Assembly (NCBI RefSeq): GCF_002157625.1
Contig: NZ_BDMM01000002.1
Location: forward strand, 1-64,000
Direction of reading: 5' to 3'
Length of the DNA: 64,000 nt
From: Brevundimonas sp. SH203
Lineage (GTDB): Bacteria; Pseudomonadota; Alphaproteobacteria; Caulobacterales; Caulobacteraceae
Shown: piece after piece, positions 55,525 to 64,000 of the stretch
How the letters are laid out: the number at the start of each line of letters is the position of its first letter
Position numbering within the stretch: position 1 is the stretch's first letter
Program-made: the position numbers and the translations under genes
Notes under the pieces: generated by a model
Databases searched by the model: none
The model's input: only the letters and a program-made list of their open reading frames with translations
What the model was told of the DNA's origin: nothing

Positions 55525-56190
55525 TCACGCATAGCTGTAGTCGCCGCCCCGCTCCAGCGCGCGGCGATAGGCGGGGCGGGCGTGAATCCGGTCCAGAAAC
55601 GCCTTGAGGCGCGGCTTGGTCGCGGCGTCGAAGGCGCGGTCGGCCCCGGCCTCGACCGGGAAGCTCATCATGATGTCGGCGGCGGTGAACTGGTCCCCCG
55701 CGAACCATTCGGAGCGGCCCAGCTCGGCCTCCCAATAGGCGACATGGGCGCGCAGCTGGGGTTCGACGAAACCGGCCAGGGCCTTGTTCGCCACCCCCTT
55801 GACCAGGGGCTTCATCAGGCCGGGCGCGCGCTGGGGCAGGACGCTGAACACCAGTTTCAGCAACAGGGGCGGCATGGCCGATCCCTCGGCGTAGTGAAGC
55901 CAGTAGGTGAAGCGACGCGCGTCCGGCGTGCCCGGCGTCGGGCGCAGCCGGCCGTGGCCGTAGGCGTCCAGCAGATATTCGACGATGGCCCCGGTTTCCG
56001 CCACGACGACCTCGCCGTCCTCGATCACCGGCGACTTGCCGAGCGGATGGACCTTCAGCAGTTCGGGCGGGGCCAGGCGGCTGCGGGGATCGCGCTGGTA
56101 GCGGACCACCTCATAGTCCAGCCCCAACTCCTCCAGCAGCCACAGGACGCGCTGGGAGCGGCTGTCGTTCAGGTGATGGACTTTGATCAT
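55525..56190 (-). CDS. Glutathione S-transferase family protein
   Basis: The 221-residue protein has an N-terminal thioredoxin-like domain (IKVHHLNDSRSQRVLWLLEELG; the SRSQR loop lies at the catalytic Ser position). GKSPVIEDGEVVVAETGAIVEYLLDAYG provides the glutathione-binding cis-Pro and Glu-Thr/Ser. The C-terminal helical domain has DQFTAADIMMSF. Likely a detoxification GST; substrate unknown. Confidence 0.92.
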   Translation of the reverse strand: MIKVHHLNDSRSQRVLWLLEELGLDYEVVRYQRDPRSRLAPPELLKVHPLGKSPVIEDGEVVVAETGAIVEYLLDAYGHGRLRPTPGTPDARRFTYWLHYAEGSAMPPLLLKLVFSVLPQRAPGLMKPLVKGVANKALAGFVEPQLRAHVAYWEAELGRSEWFAGDQFTAADIMMSFPVEAGADRAFDAATKPRLKAFLDRIHARPAYRRALERGGDYSYA

Positions 56191-56244
56191 GGTCGGCTCC
56201 GCACGAGCCCCGACTATCGAGGCGCCTGGGGGTGAAGTCGAGGT

Positions 56245-56475
56245 CTATCGCGGGGTGCGGCCGCTCCAGCGGCTGCGGGGACGGGCGCGGTTCTGGGCCT
56301 GTGTCTGGGCCTGCGGGGCCGCCTTGGCGCGGGCGCCGTCGCGACGGCTGCGCCACACCTCATAGGCCAGGGTCGCCAGGGCCAGCTTGCCGGCGTGACG
56401 GCCCGCCAGGCGGCGTCCGCCCTTGGACAGCAAGAGGCCGCCCAGCATGGGAACCAGTTTGTGCAGACGGGACAT
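56245..56475 (-). CDS. Small hypothetical protein (76 aa)
   Basis: AAGGAG precedes two nearby ATGs; the second (56475) has proper spacing. The protein has a short hydrophobic start (LVPMLGGLLLSKGGRRLAGRH) and an Arg/Ala/Gln-rich tail. I do not recognise a family. Confidence 0.58.
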   Translation of the reverse strand: MSRLHKLVPMLGGLLLSKGGRRLAGRHAGKLALATLAYEVWRSRRDGARAKAAPQAQTQAQNRARPRSRWSGRTPR

Positions 56476-56604
56476 GGTCATCTCCTTGGTTTTCCTTCCA
56501 ACGCGCCCGGCCGGTTCGCGTTTCGGCCTGCGACGACCCGATCTGTCGGCGGCCGTCAGAAGGTTTGGCGCGCGCGCGGCGAAAAGGGGTGCTAGCTCTG
56601 GCCG

Positions 56605-57897
56605 ATGCGCTCCTCCGGTCTCGCCGCCTTCTTCACCTCGCTCAGCTTCTTCGTCATCGCCGCCCTGGTCGCCGGGGTGGTGGTCGGCGCCCTGGCCCAG
56701 GGCGCGGAGGCGCCGTGGCTGACCGGCGGGCTGGGCGTGGTCGAGAGCCTGGGGCAGGTGTGGCTGAACGCCCTGCGGATGACGGTGATCCCGCTGGTGT
56801 TCAGCCTGTTGGTCACGGGAATCGTCTCCATCGCCGACGCCGCCGCGACGGGACGGATCGCGGTGCGGTCGCTGGGCGTGTTCGGCGTGCTGCTGACCGG
56901 GGCGACGGTCTATGCGATTTTGGCCGGGCTGGGCCTCCTGGCGATCTGGCCCATCGACCCGGAGGCGGGGCGGGGGCTGCTGGCGGGGGTGACGCCTGAT
57001 GCGCTGTCGGTCGTGGGCGAGGCGGCGCGGACCGACGGTCTGCGCGCCTTCCTGGCCAGTCTGGCGCCCGCGAACGTGGTCAAGGCGGCGGCGGACGACG
57101 GGGTTCTGGCGGTCGTGGTGTTCGCGGTCGCCTTCGGCTTCGCGGCGACCCGGATCAGAAGCGAGCTGCGTCGGCCGTTGGCGGGCTTCTTCGAGGCGGT
57201 CGCCGAGACGATGGTGGTGATCGTGCATTGGGTGCTGCTGGCCGCCCCGTTCGGGGTGTTCGCCCTGGCGCTGGGCGTCGGTTTGCGCGCCGGTCTGGGG
57301 GTGGCGGGGACGCTGGCCCACTATGTCGCCATCGTCTGCCTGAGCCAGATCGGCCTGATCCTGGTGATCTATGTCGTGGCGGTGGTCTGGGGGCGGATCT
57401 CGCTGGCGCGGTTCGCCCGCGCGGTGGCCCCGGCCCAGGTGGTCGCCGTCTCGACCCAGTCGTCCCTGGCCAGCCTGCCGGTCATGATCGAGCGGGCGCG
57501 CGACTGGCTGGGCGTTCCCCAGGCCTCGGCGGGTCTGGTCCTGCCGCTGGCGGTGGCGGTGTTCCGCATCACCAGCCCGGTCGCCAATCTGGCGGTCTGT
57601 CTGTATGTGGCGCAGCTGAACGGGGTGCATCTGGGCCTGGGCGTGCTGATCGCCGGGGGACTGACGGCCATCGCCGTGTCCATCGCCTCGGTCGGCCTGC
57701 CCGGTCAGGTCAGCTTCTTCGCCGCCGTCGGGCCGATCTGTCTGGCCATGGGCCTGCCGCTGGGGGTGCTGCCGCTGCTGTTGGCGGTCGAGGTCATCCC
57801 CGATATCTTCCGCACCGTCGGCAACGTCACCGCCGACCTCGCCGCGACCCGGATCGTGGCGGGGCGGGACGACGCCGCCGCATCCGACATCGAATAG
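56605..57897 (+). CDS. Dicarboxylate/amino acid:cation symporter (SDF/DAACS family)
   Basis: This 430-residue membrane transporter has about eight or nine helices and two hairpins. It shows the hallmark serine-rich turn VAVSTQSSLASLPVM and the later VLPLAVAVFRITSPVANLAV that form the substrate and sodium sites of the GltPh fold. It is therefore likely to import dicarboxylates or acidic amino acids with cations. The exact substrate is unknown. The CE2 esterase follows 10 bases later. Confidence 0.92.
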   Translation: MRSSGLAAFFTSLSFFVIAALVAGVVVGALAQGAEAPWLTGGLGVVESLGQVWLNALRMTVIPLVFSLLVTGIVSIADAAATGRIAVRSLGVFGVLLTGATVYAILAGLGLLAIWPIDPEAGRGLLAGVTPDALSVVGEAARTDGLRAFLASLAPANVVKAAADDGVLAVVVFAVAFGFAATRIRSELRRPLAGFFEAVAETMVVIVHWVLLAAPFGVFALALGVGLRAGLGVAGTLAHYVAIVCLSQIGLILVIYVVAVVWGRISLARFARAVAPAQVVAVSTQSSLASLPVMIERARDWLGVPQASAGLVLPLAVAVFRITSPVANLAVCLYVAQLNGVHLGLGVLIAGGLTAIAVSIASVGLPGQVSFFAAVGPICLAMGLPLGVLPLLLAVEVIPDIFRTVGNVTADLAATRIVAGRDDAAASDIE

Positions 57898-57907
57898 GGA
57901 TCGAACC

Positions 57908-58993
57908 TTGCCCCTGCCCAAGCTTCCTGTCGCCGCCGCCTTCGGCCTGATCTCGCTGGCCCTGACCCAGACGCCGGCGATGGCGTCGAGCGAACCCCTG
58001 CCGGTCCATGTCGGCGGGCGCGTGATCCGCGCGGCGGACGGGCTGAGCTTCGGCTGGCCGGGCGTCTATTTCGAAAGCCGGTTCAACGGGACGGGGGTGC
58101 GGGTCCGTTTCGACGCGCCGGAGCAGAACCTGCGGCTGCTGGTCGACGGGCGCGAACGGACCCTGTTCCGCAACGCCGGGCGGGTCGATCTGATGCTGGA
58201 CGATCTGACGGCTGGGGACCACGTCGTGCGGCTGGAGAAACAGAGCGAGAGCCAGACCGGCGGCGGACGGTTCACGGGCTTCTTTACGACGGGCGACGGC
58301 CGCGCCCTGCCGGCGCCCGCGCGCAGCCGCCAGATCGAGTTCATCGGCGATTCCTATTCGGTGGGCTATGGCGACGTCTCGTCGGCCCGGACCTGCACGC
58401 CGCAGGAAATCCACGACACGACCGACACCCAGCGCGCCTTCGGCCCGGTGGTCGCGCGGCGGTTCGACGCCGATTACCGGATCAACGCCTATTCCGGCTA
58501 TGGCGTCGTTCGCAACTATGGCGGCAAGGACCCGGGGGCCAGCCTGCCGAGCCTGTATCCGCGCCTGAAGCCGGACGATCCGCGCGAGGCGGCCGGGGCG
58601 GACCCGGGCTGGCGGCCGGCGATCATCGTCGTCAACCTGGGGACCAACGACTTTTCGACCCCGCTGCACGCGGGCGAAGCCTGGGCGGACGAGGCGGCCC
58701 TGCGCGACGCCTATCGCCGACGCTACGTGGACTTCCTGCAAGAGCTGCACGCGGCCCAGCCCCAGGCGCGGTTCATCCTGATGGGGTGGGCCAACACCGT
58801 GGGGGCGGACATCGCCCAGGTGGCGGCGACGGTGAACGCCCGGACGCCGAATCTGGCCACGGCCCTGCCGTTCGACGGTCTGGACCTGCAGGCCTGCGAC
58901 TGGCACCCGTCCCAGGCCGATCACGCCAAGCTGGCCACTATGGTCGAAGGGGCGATCACGACGATCGACGGCGACTGGCGACCCGCGCCCTGA
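57908..58993 (+). CDS. Secreted carbohydrate esterase, CE2 type (SGNH fold)
   Basis: The 361-residue protein has a signal peptide (cleavage near residue 26, AMA), an N-terminal jelly roll (about 30-135) and an SGNH hydrolase domain: FIGDSYSVGYG (Ser nucleophile), VNLGTNDFS (Asn/Gly) and DWHPSQADH (Asp/His). This two-domain plan is that of CE2 acetyl-xylan/mannan esterases. It probably deacetylates polysaccharides outside the cell membrane. Confidence 0.9.
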   Translation: MPLPKLPVAAAFGLISLALTQTPAMASSEPLPVHVGGRVIRAADGLSFGWPGVYFESRFNGTGVRVRFDAPEQNLRLLVDGRERTLFRNAGRVDLMLDDLTAGDHVVRLEKQSESQTGGGRFTGFFTTGDGRALPAPARSRQIEFIGDSYSVGYGDVSSARTCTPQEIHDTTDTQRAFGPVVARRFDADYRINAYSGYGVVRNYGGKDPGASLPSLYPRLKPDDPREAAGADPGWRPAIIVVNLGTNDFSTPLHAGEAWADEAALRDAYRRRYVDFLQELHAAQPQARFILMGWANTVGADIAQVAATVNARTPNLATALPFDGLDLQACDWHPSQADHAKLATMVEGAITTIDGDWRPAP

Positions 58994-58996
58994 CGG

Positions 58997-59275
58997 TCAC
59001 AAGACGACCCGGGCCGCCCCGGCCAACAGCAGGATCAGGTGCAGCGAAACCATCACGCCGAACCGCGTCCTGAACGGTTCCTTGCGCGTCTTGTGGCGCA
59101 TCAGATGCTGGCCCATCCAGGCGCCCAGGCCGCCGATCAGGCCGAACAGCAGAAGCGTCGATTCCGGCGTGCGCCACAGGCCGCTTTTGGCCTTCCGCTT
59201 GTCCCAGGCGAAGGCCAGAAAGCCCGCCGCCTCCGCGATCAGGAGGGCGATCAGAGCCTTGTCGAGCGTCGAAAT
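58997..59275 (-). CDS. DUF1294 membrane protein with no canonical start codon
   Basis: The minus-strand frame ends at 58997 and matches DUF1294 well: AFAWDKRKAKSGLWRTPEST, then LLLFGLIGGLGAWMGQHLMR and HKTRKEPFRTRFG. It has three hydrophobic segments. No ATG, GTG or TTG occurs in frame before the conserved region. ATT (59275) or CTG (59278, 59281) follow AGGGGA and would have to serve as starts. The gene may use a rare start, be damaged, or contain a sequence error. It follows carB on the same strand. Confidence 0.68.
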   Translation of the reverse strand: MSTLDKALIALLIAEAAGFLAFAWDKRKAKSGLWRTPESTLLLFGLIGGLGAWMGQHLMRHKTRKEPFRTRFGVMVSLHLILLLAGAARVVL

Positions 59276-59336
59276 CAGCAGGGTTCCCCTGTCCCCGGCC
59301 GCACCGTCGTCGAAGCGTGCGGCCGAAGACTGAACG

Positions 59337-62636
<3,300 letters not shown>

Positions 62637-62661
62637 CGCCAGCTCTTCTTCTTATTGAACG

Positions 62662-62976
62662 CTAATGGGTCACGACCGCGCAATCCCAGCCGTCGTAGTC
62701 CAGCTGGAAGGCCGCGGCCCAGGTCTGCATCATGGCCGAGGTCGCCGAGAACGACGCTTCGTCCACCGCCATAGTGGTTTCGAGAAGGGTGGAATCGTCC
62801 GCGCCGCTGGTCAAAAAGCCCGCGCGTCGGGCGACCTCGTTCAGGTCGCCGTGATCGCCCTCGCCATAGAAGTAGAACCGCGTGTGGCGCGGCGTCACGC
62901 CGCTGTCGCCCTGTTCGGCCAGCGCCGCGCGCACCATGGCGTCGCGTTCGTCATGACTGATGTCCGGGGCCAGCAA
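62662..62976 (-). CDS. RraB-like protein (ribonuclease E inhibitor family)
   Basis: From TTG 62976 (AAGGAAG upstream) the protein has 104 residues: ISHDERDAMVRAALAEQGDSG, RHTRFYFYGEGDHGDLNEVARRAGF, then a beta-alpha unit ending FQLDYDGWDCAV. This pattern is that of RraB proteins, which bind and modulate RNase E. ATG 62937 is an alternative but removes family residues. It precedes carB by 25 bases. Confidence 0.72.
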   Translation of the reverse strand: MLAPDISHDERDAMVRAALAEQGDSGVTPRHTRFYFYGEGDHGDLNEVARRAGFLTSGADDSTLLETTMAVDEASFSATSAMMQTWAAAFQLDYDGWDCAVVTH

Positions 62977-63345
62977 GGGCGGCGTCTTCCTTCGGTCTCT
63001 ACGCGCGCGAGAAGCCCCCGCACGGCAGGGCCATGCGACGTTCGCGTCAGGTTGTCGGTTAAGCGGCCCGTTTAGAGAGGGAGGGGCGTGGGAGCAACTG
63101 GAAACATCGACAGGAGACATATCGACGTTCGATGGCGTGCGATGACCTTAATGACGTAAGCGAGAGGCTCGCGCCTCACGAATAGGGTCGAATATTCGCA
63201 TGTTTGTGTCAGTAGTGTTGCGGTTGCGTCACGTTCAGGGCTTGGACGCGGCCGTTATATGGCTTTAACGTACGCTATCTTCGGGAGTTGCGCCCGAAAA
63301 TCCCCAGGCGTTCCCCCACGCCTGACATCATCAAAGAGGTTCTCC
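62977..63345. other. Intergenic region between RraB-like and the TonB-dependent receptor
   Basis: No protein gene is supported in these 369 bases. They hold divergent promoters and a perfect palindrome CGAATATTCG (63189-63198). Near 63160 GCGAG-AGG-CTCGC forms a small hairpin. I could not assign a binding protein. Confidence 0.45.
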
Positions 63346-64000
63346 TTGACGTACCGCCGTTCACGACTGCTCGCAGGCAGCATGCTTTCCGCCCTTGGTC
63401 TGGTCGCCGCCTTCCCCGCCATGGCTCAGCAGACGCCGCCGGCGGACGGCGAACAGGCGAAGGATCAGCCGGCAGAGGTCGGCGAGATCGTCGTCACGGG
63501 GTCGCGCATTCCGCGTAACGAGTTCACCAGCTCCTCGCCGGTGCAGGTGGTGACGGCGCAGCGCGCCGAACAGCGCGGCCTCAGCGACACGGCGCAACTG
63601 CTGCAATCCGCGACCGTCGCGGCCGGTTCGCCTCAGGTGAATGCGACCATCTCCAGCGCCTTCGTCACCGACGGCGGCCCGGGCGCATCGACGATTTCGC
63701 TGCGGGGCCTGGGCGCCAACCGCACTCTGGTGCTGCTGAACGGCCGCCGCGCCGGTCCGGCCGGCACGCGCGGCGGCGTGTCCGCCTTCGACCTGAACGT
63801 CATCCCGCAGTCGGCGCTGGATCGCGTCGATATCCTGAAGGACGGCGCCTCTTCGATCTATGGTTCGGACGCCGTCGCCGGCGTGGTCAACCTGATCACC
63901 GCCAAGCGCAACGGCGGCGAGATGAGCGTGTTCGCCACGGCGCCGTTCGAGGGCGGCGGCGAGCAGTACAATATCTCCGGCACCTATGGAAAAACCTTCG
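63346..64000 (+). CDS. TonB-dependent receptor, N-terminal part (runs off the right edge)
   Basis: From TTG 63346 (AGAGG six to seven bases upstream) the frame encodes a signal peptide (cleavage after FPAMA), a TonB box region EIVVTGSRIPRNEF and the plug domain (SISLRGLGANRTLVLLNGRR, VDILKDGASSIYGSDAVAGVVNLIT). The barrel lies outside the window. It imports an unknown large or scarce substrate, driven by TonB; a tonB-like gene lies at the other end of the window. Confidence 0.92.
   Translation, partial: MTYRRSRLLAGSMLSALGLVAAFPAMAQQTPPADGEQAKDQPAEVGEIVVTGSRIPRNEFTSSSPVQVVTAQRAEQRGLSDTAQLLQSATVAAGSPQVNATISSAFVTDGGPGASTISLRGLGANRTLVLLNGRRAGPAGTRGGVSAFDLNVIPQSALDRVDILKDGASSIYGSDAVAGVVNLITAKRNGGEMSVFATAPFEGGGEQYNISGTYGKTF

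Overview
The window is a contiguous stretch of a GC-rich alphaproteobacterial chromosome. Gene content and protein style point to the Caulobacteraceae, most likely Brevundimonas or a close relative. The pointers are a degenerate-start TonB gene and a TonB-dependent receptor at the two window ends, a DUF6481 protein, a 'host attachment' family protein, an ELM1-family (DUF1022) protein, HWE-type and hybrid histidine kinases, SleB-like cell wall hydrolases, and frequent TTG starts. This placement is inference from the sequence alone. I saw no rRNA, tRNA, CRISPR array or insertion sequence.

Layout, left to right. 1-1.5 kb: 5' part of a TonB-like gene (minus), an OmpA-type lipoprotein and a symmetric repeat cluster between convergent genes. 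1.5-5.7 kb: a CobB-type sirtuin and a LysR regulator, divergent from a glutathione-dependent formaldehyde detoxification operon (frmA, VOC protein, fghA). 5.7-8.1 kb: a REP-like inverted repeat, superoxide dismutase and rpsD. 8.1-11.7 kb: an MHYT-GGDEF-EAL cyclic-di-GMP protein flanked by two paralogous lipoproteins. 11.7-14.3 kb (minus): bolA, a degenerate aldo/keto reductase, grxD, a hotdog thioesterase and a PemK/MazF-like toxin without a visible antitoxin. 14.3-18.4 kb (minus): GNAT acetyltransferase, radC, a TetR-DUF418 pair and map. 18.7-21.8 kb: a FadL-type porin and an RhlE-type RNA helicase.

22-36.3 kb is the most accessory-looking part. It holds two divergent HTH paralogues and a lower-GC two-gene island encoding a SAMHD1-like HD phosphohydrolase and a YwgA-like protein. 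Next are uvrB, a single-chain MmeI-like (type IIL) restriction-modification enzyme and a PadR-HAAS membrane regulator pair. A membrane protein-XRE repressor pair with tandem operator-like repeats follows, then an Ada/AlkA-like protein that has lost its glycosylase core, with an O6-methylguanine methyltransferase. 36.4-42.5 kb: ilvA, then a de novo NAD operon (nadA, an M50-type protease, nadB, nadC) behind a perfect inverted-repeat operator. 42.5-52 kb: two SleB-like cell wall hydrolases, a large hybrid histidine kinase, an HWE kinase and a stand-alone receiver. 52-64 kb: trxB, ELM1, VOC protein, greA, GST, a dicarboxylate-type symporter, a CE2 esterase, a DUF1294 gene without a canonical start, carB, an RraB-like gene and the start of a TonB-dependent receptor.

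Best candidate for an undescribed system: the HD phosphohydrolase + YwgA-like pair (23643-25615). It is translationally coupled, has its own terminator, differs in base composition from its neighbours and lies near a restriction-modification gene. Other points of interest are the degenerate AKR between bolA and grxD, the gutted AlkA fusion, the M50 protease inside the NAD operon, the paralogous lipoproteins around the cyclic-di-GMP enzyme, and several inverted or tandem repeats in promoter regions. All functional statements are read from motifs; no database search was possible.
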